A stretch of 22,333 bases of DNA from assembly GCA_964383325.1 (NCBI GenBank), contig CAYLGY010000044.1, forward strand, positions 1-22,333, in the 5' to 3' direction. Below are positions 1 to 7,151 of the stretch, in pieces (the stretch's first letter is position 1; each line of letters opens with the position of its first letter). Position numbers and translations under genes: made by a program. The notes below the pieces were generated by a model. It worked only from the letters and a program-made list of their open reading frames with translations. It had not been told where the DNA came from and did no database searches. Source of the stretch: CAYLGY01 sp964383325. GTDB lineage: Bacteria > Pseudomonadota > Alphaproteobacteria > Rhizobiales > Rhizobiaceae.

Positions 1-500
1 GTTCGACGCCGCAGAACATCGTCATTGGCGGGGCCGCGGGCTCGTTCCCGCCGATGATCGGCTGGGCCGCCGTCACGGGCAGCATCGGCCTCGAAGCGCT
101 CGTGCTGTTCCTGATCATCTTTCTCTGGACGCCGCCGCATTTCTGGGCGCTGGCCCTGTTCAAGAGTGGGGATTATGGCGCGGCGGGCGTGCCGATGATG
201 CCGAATGTCGCCGGCGAGGCTTCGACGCGGCGGCAGATCTTCGCCTATTCGCTCCTGCTGGCGCCCATAGGGGTAGCGCCCTGGCTGCTCGGTTTTGCCG
301 GACCCGTCTATGGCCTTTCGGCGGCGGTGCTGGGCGGCAAGTTCGTGTGGCATGCCTGGCAGGTGCTGCGCGCCGATCCCGCCGACAGCCGGATGATCCC
401 GGCCAAGTCCCTGTTCGGCTTCTCCCTGGTCTACCTGTTCGCAATCTATGCCATCCTCCTGGCCGAGACGGTGGTCATGCGGCCGGTTTCGGGAGGCTGA
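1..500 (+). CDS. ctaB: Protoheme IX farnesyltransferase (heme O synthase), 3' part
   Basis: This is the C-terminal part of a UbiA-family prenyltransferase that adds a farnesyl group to heme B to make heme O, the first step toward heme A for cytochrome c oxidase. The reading frame is open from base 3, and about 165 residues are present of a family usually near 300. The 5' end lies outside the window. Visible family signatures are TPQNIVIGGAAGSFPPMIGW at the left edge, WTPPHFWALAL, and the loop GDYGAAGVPMMPNV. Several hydrophobic stretches fit the later membrane helices. The stop at 498-500 is two bases from the next gene, so the two are probably co-transcribed. The oxidase assembly genes that follow support the assignment. 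Confidence 0.95.
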   Translation, partial: STPQNIVIGGAAGSFPPMIGWAAVTGSIGLEALVLFLIIFLWTPPHFWALALFKSGDYGAAGVPMMPNVAGEASTRRQIFAYSLLLAPIGVAPWLLGFAGPVYGLSAAVLGGKFVWHAWQVLRADPADSRMIPAKSLFGFSLVYLFAIYAILLAETVVMRPVSGG

Positions 501-502
501 GG

Positions 503-658
503 ATGGAGGAAGACCGGATCACGCCGACGGAAAAGCAGTTGAAGGCGCGGCGCAGCCGCAATATCGCCATCGCCATTGCGCTGGGCATATTCATTGTCGT
601 CGTCTACTTCGCCAGCCTGGCGAAGCTTGGACCGGCCGTGTTCCAGCGGCCATTCTAG
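503..658 (+). CDS. CoxF-like small single-pass membrane protein
   Basis: A 51-residue protein: a charged N-terminus (MEEDRITPTEKQLKARRSRN), one hydrophobic helix at about residues 21-42, and a short tail ending LGPAVFQRPF. Small proteins of this design sit between ctaB and ctaG in many alphaproteobacteria and are often labelled CoxF. The predicted topology is N-in, with positive residues just before the helix. The ATG at 503 follows the ctaB stop by two bases, and a gggaggctgagg stretch at the end of ctaB supplies a ribosome binding site. The next gene begins 13 bases after the stop. The exact function is unknown. A role in oxidase biogenesis is inferred from position only. Confidence 0.8.
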   Translation: MEEDRITPTEKQLKARRSRNIAIAIALGIFIVVVYFASLAKLGPAVFQRPF

Positions 659-671
659 TGAGGACAGTCAC

Positions 672-1286
672 GTGACGAAGCAGCGTCCGTCAAGGGATGC
701 CGGCAAGGCCAACAGGAAGCTCGCGCTCGCATGCGCCGCGGGCTTCTTCGGCATGATCGGCGTATCCTATGCGGCAGTGCCCCTGTACAAGATCTTTTGT
801 CAGGTTACCGGCTATGGCGGCACGACGCAGCGCGCCGAGCAGGCAGCTGACAAGATTCTCGACCGCGTCATCACGGTCCGGTTCGATGCCAATATTGCCG
901 GCGGTCTTCCGTGGGAGTTCAAGCCGAAGCAGCGTGAGATGCGCGTGCGGCTCGGGGAGGTGGCGCAGGCCCATTACGAGGCGCACAACCTCTTCGACAC
1001 GCCGTTCCGCGGCCGCGCCACGTTCAATGTGACGCCGCTGTCGGCAGGCGCCTATTTCAACAAGATGGAATGTTTCTGCTTCACCGACACGGAGCTGAAG
1101 CCGGGCGAAACCCTGGACATGCCGGTGGTGTTCTTTGTCGATCCCGATCTTGACGAAGTGTCGCAGCTGGCGAAAGTGGAATCGATCACGCTTTCCTATA
1201 CTTTTTTTCCCATCGATTCGGACGGCCCGCAGGCACGTACCGAAATTGAAAATGAAGTGAACTTGGACGATAGAGCCGGGGGATAG
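672..1286 (+). CDS. ctaG: Cytochrome c oxidase assembly protein CtaG (Cox11)
   Basis: Membrane-anchored copper chaperone that delivers copper to the Cu(B) site of subunit I in the periplasmic membrane face. It has 204 residues, as expected for the family. A membrane anchor spans about residues 16-36, followed by a conserved IFCQVTGYGGT segment with Cys43. The periplasmic beta-sandwich contains the copper-binding CFCF at residues 134-137, inside NKMECFCFTDTELKPGE, and then the typical MPVVFFVDP. A GTG start at 672 is chosen because gtgagga lies upstream at good spacing and the protein then starts just before the anchor. A longer ATG start at 576 would run back through the CoxF-like gene. The next gene starts two bases after the stop. 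Confidence 0.96.
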   Translation: MTKQRPSRDAGKANRKLALACAAGFFGMIGVSYAAVPLYKIFCQVTGYGGTTQRAEQAADKILDRVITVRFDANIAGGLPWEFKPKQREMRVRLGEVAQAHYEAHNLFDTPFRGRATFNVTPLSAGAYFNKMECFCFTDTELKPGETLDMPVVFFVDPDLDEVSQLAKVESITLSYTFFPIDSDGPQARTEIENEVNLDDRAGG

Positions 1287-1288
1287 AC

Positions 1289-2167
1289 ATGGCCGAAACC
1301 CATACGAAGAACCACGATTATCACATCCTGCCCCCCAGCCCCTGGCCGCTGACCGGTTCGATCGGCGCGCTGGTCATGGCGATCGGCGGCGTCGGCTGGA
1401 TGCGCTATCTGAACGGAGAGGATTTCTACCTTCTGGGAATGAATCTCTCGACCCCCTGGCTGTTCTTCATCGGGGTGGCCATTGTCCTCTACACCATGTT
1501 CGCCTGGTGGTCGGACACGGTCCGGGAGGCGCATGAAGGCCATCATACTCCGGTCGTGTCGTTGCACCTTCGCTATGGCATGATCATGTTCATCGCGTCG
1601 GAAGTGATGTTCTTCGTTGCCTGGTTCTGGGCATTCTTCGATGCGAGCCTGTTTCCCGGCGAGGCAGCGCAGGTACTGCGCAGCGAGTATACAGGGGGAC
1701 AATGGCCGCCGGCGGGTCTCGAGGTGCTCGATCCCTACTACCTGCCGCTGTACAACACCATCATCCTTTTGCTGTCGGGTACGACGCTGACCTGGGCGCA
1801 TCACTCCCTGCTGCATGATGACCGGCGGGGACTGGTGTGGGGCCTCGCCATCACCGTGGCGCTCGGCCTGCTCTTTACCTACGTCCAGGCCTATGAGTAC
1901 CAGCACGCGCCCTTCGCATTCCGCGATTCGATCTATGGCGCGACCTTCTTCATGGCGACCGGCTTTCACGGCTTCCATGTCGCGATCGGGACCATTTTCC
2001 TCTTCGTCTGCCTGATCCGCGCCATAAGGGGGCATTTCACGCCACAACAGCATTTCGGCCTCGAAGCAGCTGCATGGTACTGGCATTTCGTCGACGTGGT
2101 CTGGCTGTTCCTGTTCGCCACGATCTATGTCTGGGCCTCGATCGGCGCACCGATCGCCGCCCATTGA
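1289..2167 (+). CDS. ctaE: Cytochrome c oxidase subunit III
   Basis: Subunit III of the aa3-type heme-copper oxidase, an integral membrane protein that stabilises the catalytic subunit and its proton uptake. It has 292 residues with seven evident hydrophobic helices. Family signatures include HDYHILPPSPWPL at the N-terminus, WWSDTVREAHEGHHT, the conserved glutamate in RYGMIMFIASEVMFFVAWFW, the PYYLPLYNTIILLLSG stretch, ATGFHGFHV, and the C-terminal WYWHFVDVVWLFLF. The ATG at 1289 follows the ctaG stop by two bases, with gccggggg upstream, so the two are translationally close. Subunits I and II are not in the window and are presumably upstream of ctaB. Confidence 0.98.
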   Translation: MAETHTKNHDYHILPPSPWPLTGSIGALVMAIGGVGWMRYLNGEDFYLLGMNLSTPWLFFIGVAIVLYTMFAWWSDTVREAHEGHHTPVVSLHLRYGMIMFIASEVMFFVAWFWAFFDASLFPGEAAQVLRSEYTGGQWPPAGLEVLDPYYLPLYNTIILLLSGTTLTWAHHSLLHDDRRGLVWGLAITVALGLLFTYVQAYEYQHAPFAFRDSIYGATFFMATGFHGFHVAIGTIFLFVCLIRAIRGHFTPQQHFGLEAAAWYWHFVDVVWLFLFATIYVWASIGAPIAAH

Positions 2168-2183
2168 GGCAGATGATCCACAG

Positions 2184-2208
2184 CCATCCCCGGACCTTCC
2201 GGGGATGG
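2184..2208 (+). promoter_or_regulatory. Intercistronic hairpin between ctaE and DUF983
   Basis: A perfect 10-bp inverted repeat, ccatccccgg / ccggggatgg, with a 5-base loop (acctt). It sits in the 51-base gap after ctaE. No U-run follows, so it is a poor Rho-independent terminator. Instead the Shine-Dalgarno sequence of the next gene (ggagg, 2209-2213) abuts its 3' arm. It could stabilise the upstream mRNA or limit ribosome access downstream. The structure is seen directly; the role is inferred. Confidence 0.55.
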
Positions 2209-2218
2209 GGAGGGTAGG

Positions 2219-2605
2219 ATGCAGAAGGACAAGGCCCATTTTCCCCCGGTCGATCCGATTGCATCCGGTGTCCGGGGAAGGTGCCCGCAATGCGGAGAAG
2301 GCCGGCTCTTTGCCGGTTTTCTGTCCCTCGCGCCACGGTGCGAGCAGTGCGGGCTGGATTTCGCCTTTGCCGATTCCGGCGACGGGCCGGCGGTCTTCGT
2401 GATCCTCATCATCGGCTTTCTCGTGGTGGGAGCGGCGCTCTGGCTGGAAGTGACGGTGAATCCGCCGCTCATCGTCCATCTGCTGCTCTGGATCCCGCTG
2501 GCGGTGGCGCTGTGCCTTTCGGCGTTGCGGCTGGGCAAGGGGATCCTGGTCAATCTGCAATTTGCCAACAAGGCGGCGTCGGGGCAGATCGGCAGGCAGG
2601 GCTGA
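2219..2605 (+). CDS. DUF983 zinc-ribbon membrane protein
   Basis: A 128-residue protein of the DUF983 family, whose function is not established. The N-terminal cytoplasmic part carries two CxxC pairs (Cys22/Cys25 in CPQCGEGRLF and Cys41/Cys44 in CEQCGLDF) that should bind one zinc ion. Two hydrophobic helices follow at about residues 59-80 and 84-103. The family is regularly found between ctaE and surf1 in alphaproteobacterial oxidase clusters, so a role in oxidase assembly is a reasonable guess. The ATG at 2219 has a strong upstream ggaggg. The TGA overlaps the surf1 ATG by one base (tgatg), which points to translational coupling. Confidence 0.9.
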   Translation: MQKDKAHFPPVDPIASGVRGRCPQCGEGRLFAGFLSLAPRCEQCGLDFAFADSGDGPAVFVILIIGFLVVGAALWLEVTVNPPLIVHLLLWIPLAVALCLSALRLGKGILVNLQFANKAASGQIGRQG

Positions 2606-3351
2606 TGCAAGGCGAGGCAGAAAGCCGGCCTCGCAGCGCCAGCATGGTCTGGCTGCTCCTCGGTGCCGGCCTTGCCCTGAGCCTCCTTCTGGTGCTCGGC
2701 ACCTGGCAGGTGCAGCGCCTTGCCTGGAAGGAGAACCTCATCGCCACCATCGAGGCGCGGCTGGCGGATGCGCCCCGGCCTCTGGAGGAAATTCTCGCAA
2801 TGCATGCAGCCGGCGAGGAGGTCGAATACCGGCCGGTCACGCTGGTGGGCGAATTCGCCCATGAGCATGAGCAGTATTTTCTCGCCACCCATGAGGGCGC
2901 ATCGGGATGGCATGTCTACACGCCGCTTCGCCTTGCCGACGGCGCATGGATCTTCGTCAATCGTGGTTTCGTGCCTTATGACCGGCGCGACCCCGCCACA
3001 CGGCCGCAAGGGCAGGTGACCGGCGAAGTCCGCCTTTCGGGGCTTGCTCGCACGGCCCCCGACGCAAAGCCGTCACGAATCGTCCCGGACAATGAATCCG
3101 AGGCGCGGACCTATTTCTGGAAGGACCTGCGCGGCATGCAGGCTGCCACAAGCCTCGATCCGGTCCATCCGCTCTTTGTCGATGCCGATGCCGCCCCCAA
3201 TCCCGGAGGCCTGCCGATCGGCGGCGTCACACGCATCGATCTGCCCAACAATCACCTCCAATATGCCGTTACCTGGTACGGGCTGGCGTTGGCGCTCATC
3301 GGCGTGCTCGGTTTCTGGCTTGTCGGCCAACGCCGGGACGGCCGCACTTGA
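2605..3351 (+). CDS. SURF1 family cytochrome c oxidase assembly protein
   Basis: Inner-membrane protein that binds heme A and helps its insertion into oxidase subunit I. It has 248 residues with the classic layout: an N-terminal helix at about 13-32 ending in GTWQVQRLAWKENL, a large periplasmic domain with PVTLVGEF, GWHVYTPLRLADG and IFVNRGFVP, and a C-terminal helix after NNHLQYAVTWYGLAL. The ATG at 2605 shares a base with the preceding stop. An extended frame upstream of it overlaps the DUF983 gene and is not used. It is the last member of the oxidase assembly group, and 49 bases separate it from ispH. Confidence 0.95.
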   Translation: MQGEAESRPRSASMVWLLLGAGLALSLLLVLGTWQVQRLAWKENLIATIEARLADAPRPLEEILAMHAAGEEVEYRPVTLVGEFAHEHEQYFLATHEGASGWHVYTPLRLADGAWIFVNRGFVPYDRRDPATRPQGQVTGEVRLSGLARTAPDAKPSRIVPDNESEARTYFWKDLRGMQAATSLDPVHPLFVDADAAPNPGGLPIGGVTRIDLPNNHLQYAVTWYGLALALIGVLGFWLVGQRRDGRT

Positions 3352-3400
3352 CAATGGCGACGCGGGTGGTCATGTCCCGGCTGTCCGAAGGAAAGCCCGC

Positions 3401-4405
3401 ATGACCGAACAGCCCGTGAAATCGCCCTTGACGCTCCGGCTTTGCCAACCGCGCGGCTTCTGCGCCGGCGTCGACCGCGCCGTGCAGATCGTGGTGCTGG
3501 CCCTGAAGAAATATGGCAGCCCGGTCTATGTCCGTCATGAAATCGTGCATAACCGCTATGTGGTCGAAGGGCTGAAGAATCGCGGCGCAGTTTTCATCGA
3601 GGAGCTGGACGAAATCCCGCCCGAGCATGCGCATTGCCCCGTCGTCTTCTCCGCCCATGGCGTGCCGAAATCGGTCCCCGCGGATGCGCAGGCGCGCAAT
3701 CTCAATTATCTCGACGCCACCTGCCCGCTGGTGTCCAAGGTGCACAAGCAGGCCAAGCGCCATCATCGCGCTGGCCGGCATATCCTGCTGATCGGGCATG
3801 CCGGGCATCCGGAAGTGATCGGGACGATGGGTCAATTGCCGGCAGGCGCGGTGACGCTCATCGAGTCGGAAGCCGATGCGGCAGCGTTCAGGCCTGCGCC
3901 CGGAATGGAGTTGGGCTTCGTTACCCAGACGACGCTTTCCGTTGACGATACGGCCGGCGTGATCCGGGCGTTGCAGCAGAGATTTCCCGATCTGCAGGCG
4001 CCTGCCGCCGAGTCGATCTGCTATGCGACGACCAATCGCCAGGAGGCGGTCAAGGAGGCCGCTCCGGGCGCCGATGGCTTCCTGATCGTCGGCGCGCCGA
4101 ATTCTTCCAATTCCCGCCGGCTGGTGGAAGTGGCCGAGAGGGGTGGGGCCAAATGGGCCGCGCTGGTCCAGAATGTCGAGGAAATCGACTGGACGCGGCT
4201 GCAGGGGGCTTCCGTCGTCGGCCTGTCTGCCGGGGCTTCCGCACCCGAAATTCTGGTAAACGAGATCATTGACGGATTCCGCGACCGCTTTGACGTGACC
4301 GTCGAGCTGGCGATGACGGCAACGGAAACGGAAGAGTTCCCCGTCATGCGCGCGCTGCGCGATGTCGAGCTGGACGCCGGAGACATGGCCTTTCTGAACG
4401 GATAA
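3401..4405 (+). CDS. ispH: 4-hydroxy-3-methylbut-2-enyl diphosphate reductase
   Basis: Last enzyme of the MEP isoprenoid pathway. It reduces HMBPP to IPP and DMAPP with a [4Fe-4S] cluster in the cytosol. It has 334 residues. The three cluster cysteines are in place: Cys21 (QPRGFCAGVDRAV), Cys108 (LDATCPLVSKVH) and Cys207 (ESICYATTNRQEAV). Substrate-binding motifs VRHEIVHNRYVV, FSAHGV, GHAGHPEVIGTMGQ, TQTTLSVDDT, GAPNSSNSRRL and SAGASAPEILV are all present. The ATG at 3401 has gaaggaaag upstream. A longer in-frame extension to 3044 overlaps surf1 and is rejected. The stop is five bases before thrB, so the two share a transcript. The product supplies farnesyl diphosphate precursors, including those used by CtaB. 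Confidence 0.98.
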   Translation: MTEQPVKSPLTLRLCQPRGFCAGVDRAVQIVVLALKKYGSPVYVRHEIVHNRYVVEGLKNRGAVFIEELDEIPPEHAHCPVVFSAHGVPKSVPADAQARNLNYLDATCPLVSKVHKQAKRHHRAGRHILLIGHAGHPEVIGTMGQLPAGAVTLIESEADAAAFRPAPGMELGFVTQTTLSVDDTAGVIRALQQRFPDLQAPAAESICYATTNRQEAVKEAAPGADGFLIVGAPNSSNSRRLVEVAERGGAKWAALVQNVEEIDWTRLQGASVVGLSAGASAPEILVNEIIDGFRDRFDVTVELAMTATETEEFPVMRALRDVELDAGDMAFLNG

Positions 4406-4410
4406 TCCTG

Positions 4411-5379
4411 ATGGCCGTCTATACCGATATCAACGAGATCGAACTGGCACGTTTTCTCGAGGAATACACGATCGGCCAGCTCCTGTCCTACAAGGGAATT
4501 GCCGAGGGGACGGAGAATTCCAACTTTCTCATTCACGCCGAATCGGGCGCCTATATCCTCACGCTCTACGAGAAGCGCGTTGCGGAACGAGATCTTCCGT
4601 TCTTTCTCGGGCTGATGGAACATCTGGCCGGCAAGGGCTTGCCGTGCCCCCTGCCGGTGAATCGCAAGGACGGGCAGCTTTTCGGCCGGCTTGCCGGGCG
4701 GCCCGCCGCATTGATCACCTTCCTCGAAGGCATGTGGATCCGTCGTCCGGCGGTCCAGCACTGCGAGGCTGTCGGCGGCGCGCTGGCGCAGATGCATCTT
4801 GCCGGGGCGGATTTCCCCATGACGCGGCGCAATGCGCTCGATCTGCAGGGATGCCGCGAATTATGGCAGGAGACCCGACCGGATGCCGAGCGGTTCGATG
4901 CCGCGCTGACGGCGGAGATCGATCGGGAGTTCGAGGAACTTTCGGGATTATGGCCTCAGGATTGTCCGAGCGGCATCATCCACGCGGATCTTTTCCCGGA
5001 CAATGTGTTCTTTCTCGGCGACCGGCTGTCGGGCCTGATCGACTTCTATTTCGCCTGCAATGATTTGCTCGTCTTTGATATCGCAACCTGCCTGAATGCC
5101 TGGTGCTTCGAGCGCGATTTTTCTTTCAACCTGACCAAGGGGGCTGCTTTGCTCGCGGGCTATCAATCCTGCCGCAAGCTCGAATCCCGCGAGATTGCTG
5201 CGCTGCCGGTCGTGGCACGGGGTTCGGCGCTGCGCTTTCTGCTGACGCGGCTGCATGACTGGCTGAGCGGTCCCGACGGGGATCTGATCCAGAAGCGCGA
5301 TCCGGCCGATTATTGCCGCCGCCTGCGCTTCCATCGCCGTATCCGCTCTGCGGAGGAATATGGTCTGCAAATCGCATGA
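4411..5379 (+). CDS. thrB: Homoserine kinase, APH-fold type
   Basis: Phosphorylates homoserine to O-phosphohomoserine, the substrate of threonine synthase. It has 322 residues of the aminoglycoside-phosphotransferase fold type used by many proteobacteria rather than the GHMP type. Typical features are YKGIAEGTENSNFLI near the N-terminus, the catalytic loop HADLFPDNVFF (His191, Asp193, Asn198), and the metal-binding aspartate Asp211 in GLIDFYFACNDLL. The TGA at 5377-5379 overlaps the rnhA ATG at 5376 in an ATGA junction, implying coupled translation. The matching thrC gene lies about 7 kb away on the other strand. Confidence 0.96.
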   Translation: MAVYTDINEIELARFLEEYTIGQLLSYKGIAEGTENSNFLIHAESGAYILTLYEKRVAERDLPFFLGLMEHLAGKGLPCPLPVNRKDGQLFGRLAGRPAALITFLEGMWIRRPAVQHCEAVGGALAQMHLAGADFPMTRRNALDLQGCRELWQETRPDAERFDAALTAEIDREFEELSGLWPQDCPSGIIHADLFPDNVFFLGDRLSGLIDFYFACNDLLVFDIATCLNAWCFERDFSFNLTKGAALLAGYQSCRKLESREIAALPVVARGSALRFLLTRLHDWLSGPDGDLIQKRDPADYCRRLRFHRRIRSAEEYGLQIA

Positions 5380-5828
5380 AGATCGTAGACATCTTTACCG
5401 ATGGTGCCTGTTCGGGCAATCCGGGTCCGGGCGGCTGGGGCGCGATCCTGCGCTATGGCGATGTCGAGCGGGAATTGTCGGGCGGCGAGGCGCTGACCAC
5501 GAATAATCGCATGGAGCTTGCCGCCGCCATCGCGGCCCTGAATGCATTGAAGGAGCCGTGCAAGGTTCGACTGCATACGGACAGTACCTACGTACGCGAC
5601 GGAATTTCCTCCTGGATCGAGGGCTGGAAACGCAATGGCTGGAAGACTGCGGCGCGCAAGCCGGTAAAGAATGCCGATCTCTGGCAGGCGCTGGACGAAG
5701 CCCGCTCCCGCCATCAGGTCGAATGGCACTGGATCCGTGGCCATGCCGGCCATCCGGAGAATGAGCGCGCCGACCTCCTCGCGCGGCAGGCCATGGCGCC
5801 ATTCAAGGCGGGAGCAGGAGTAGAGTAG
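5376..5828 (+). CDS. rnhA: Ribonuclease HI
   Basis: Cleaves the RNA strand of RNA-DNA hybrids during replication and R-loop removal. It has 150 residues, close to the 155 of the E. coli enzyme. All catalytic residues are visible: Asp9 (IFTDGACSGNPGPGGWG), Glu47 (TTNNRMELAAAI), Asp69 (HTDSTYVRDGI), His123 (RGHAGHPENE) and Asp133 (ERADLLA). The basic loop WKRNGWKTAARKPVKNADLW is present. The ATG overlaps the thrB stop, and the start gives the standard short N-terminus. The gene ends just before the palindromic repeat array, which may serve as its transcript end. Confidence 0.98.
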   Translation: MKIVDIFTDGACSGNPGPGGWGAILRYGDVERELSGGEALTTNNRMELAAAIAALNALKEPCKVRLHTDSTYVRDGISSWIEGWKRNGWKTAARKPVKNADLWQALDEARSRHQVEWHWIRGHAGHPENERADLLARQAMAPFKAGAGVE

Positions 5829-5836
5829 ACAAGCGT

Positions 5837-6234
5837 CATGATCCCGGAAAGTGGCCCCCACTTTCCGGACAAGATCATGCGCAAGCGAAGNNNNNNNNNN
5901 NNNNNNNNNNNNNNNNNNNNNNNNNNNNNNNNNNNNNNNNNNNNNNNNNNNNNNNNNNNNNNNNNNNNNNNNNNNNNNNNNNNNNNNNNNACAAGATCAT
6001 GCGCAAGCGAAGATTTCATGATCCCGGAAAGTGGCCCCCACTTTCCGGACAAGATCATGCGCAAGCGAAGATTTCATGATCCCGGAAAGTGGCCCCCACT
6101 TTCGGGACAAGATCACGCAAGCGAAGATTTCATGATCCCGGAAAGTGGCCCCCACTTTCGGGACAAGATCACGCAAGCGAAGATTTCATGATCCCGGAAA
6201 GTGGCTCCCGCTTTCCGGATTAGATCAAGCGCAG
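5837..6234. repeat. Tandem array of 56-58 bp palindromic intergenic repeats, interrupted by an assembly gap
   Basis: At least five readable copies plus a partial one lie between the convergent genes rnhA and the DsbD-N-like gene. Copies start at 5837 (54 bases, then Ns), before the gap's right edge (tail 5991-6016), 6017 (58 bp), 6075 (56 bp), 6131 (56 bp) and 6187 (degenerate, about 48 bp). Each can fold: a 7-bp outer stem catgatc/gatcatg encloses an 11-bp stem ccggaaagtgg/ccactttccgg with a ccc loop. The spacer between palindromes is about cgcaagcgaagattt. The copies at 6075 and 6131 are identical and have lost two bases of the right outer arm. The core resembles intergenic palindromes that are abundant in Hyphomicrobiales genomes. 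It lacks the unique spacers of a CRISPR array. Confidence 0.93.
5891..5990. other. Assembly gap, 100 Ns
   Basis: Exactly 100 N bases, a common placeholder length for a scaffold gap of unknown size. Both flanks are inside copies of the same palindromic repeat, so the assembler probably stopped because of the repeat. The true number of repeat copies, and any unique sequence between them, cannot be read here. Confidence 0.98.
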
Positions 6235-6271
6235 ACAACCGGACGGCGTCCTGCGCGCGTTCCCTGCCCGG

Positions 6272-7054
6272 TCAGGGCTGGGTGCCGAGCCGGACAGCCC
6301 CCTCCACGGCGCGGCCGCCGCTGACCAAGGTATAGGTGAGTTCCTCTGCGGAGATATCTTCCGGCCATGCAATGACCGGCACGGACAGTGTCGCGCCGGT
6401 GCCTGGCGCGGGCCTGCCGAATTTCCAACCGCCCTGATCGGCGATAAAGAGTTCAGCCCTGTCGGCATCTGCCGGCAAGGCAATGAATGCCTGCAATCGT
6501 TTCCGGTCGCGGTCGGGCAGGAGCGCAGTCACGCCGAAATCCCTGTCTGCGGACCCCGGCAGCCCGGCGAAGGCCGCTTCGAGGAGCATGGCTTCCTGCG
6601 GGTCGCTCTGCGCCCGGCTTTCCACGGTGAATTCGGCCTGCACCGGAATACAGATGGATCGGCAGATGCCGAGAAAGACATTGGCGGCGAGCGGCAATGT
6701 CGCGTCCCCCGGCAATTCGAGCGCCAGCAGCGTGGAACGGTCATAGCCGGCCCAGGCCGAAAACTCGTCCTCCATCCATCTTGGCGCGGGAAAGCGGATC
6801 TTCACCGGCCGGTCCGCCCCCGAGCCGACAAGTTCCACCTGCGGTGGCACTCCCCATTCTCCGGGATCGAGCCAGTAGGTCTTCCAGCCGGGTTCGAGGC
6901 GAATCTCCAGTGCGCCGCGCAGAATGCCATTTCCTGGTGCCTCTGCCGTGACCAGCCGGACCGCGCCGCCCTCGGTGACATGCCATGCGCTGCTGGCCGC
7001 AAGGCCCGGCGTGGCAATAACGAGAAAGAAGAGGAACGGGACAAGGCGGATCAT
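6272..7054 (-). CDS. Secreted DsbD N-terminal-domain-like protein
   Basis: A 260-residue exported protein resembling the periplasmic N-terminal domain of DsbD/ScsB reductases. The first 20 residues (MIRLVPFLFFLVIATPGLAA) form a signal peptide. The mature part has LEPGWKTYWLDPGEWGVPP, RFPAPRWM, and the cysteine pair Cys131-Cys135 in FLGICRSICIP, which is the likely redox site. The membrane and thioredoxin domains of full-length DsbD are absent, so this is a stand-alone domain whose electron donor must be elsewhere. It is divergent from yqgE and convergent with rnhA. It might work in periplasmic disulfide or copper handling, but no partner is visible next to it. The DsbA-type lipoprotein at 18341 is the only other thiol-disulfide protein here. 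Confidence 0.82.
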   Translation of the reverse strand: MIRLVPFLFFLVIATPGLAASSAWHVTEGGAVRLVTAEAPGNGILRGALEIRLEPGWKTYWLDPGEWGVPPQVELVGSGADRPVKIRFPAPRWMEDEFSAWAGYDRSTLLALELPGDATLPLAANVFLGICRSICIPVQAEFTVESRAQSDPQEAMLLEAAFAGLPGSADRDFGVTALLPDRDRKRLQAFIALPADADRAELFIADQGGWKFGRPAPGTGATLSVPVIAWPEDISAEELTYTLVSGGRAVEGAVRLGTQP

Positions 7055-7151
7055 TCACGCATCCAGAAGTTTGGTCCCCGGTCGATTTTTCCGGCAGGGT
7101 CCTTGACCGGGTGGACTGTTCAAGGGCCGGCAAAACGCATATCTTACAAGG

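Noticed and set aside
1196..2560. A 454-codon minus-strand open frame opposite ctaE and DUF983
   Set aside because: Low-complexity charged translation with no domain. The plus strand encodes subunit III and a zinc-ribbon protein without doubt.
5837..6234. A CRISPR array or small coding gene in the repeat region
   Set aside because: The spacers between palindromes are the same sequence in every copy, so they are not CRISPR spacers. Open frames through the repeats (including across the Ns) only translate the repeat.
7103..7147. ttgacc upstream of yqgE as a promoter
   Set aside because: The positions where a -10 would fall are GC-rich and do not resemble one. The next possible pairing would place the start of transcription at the start codon.
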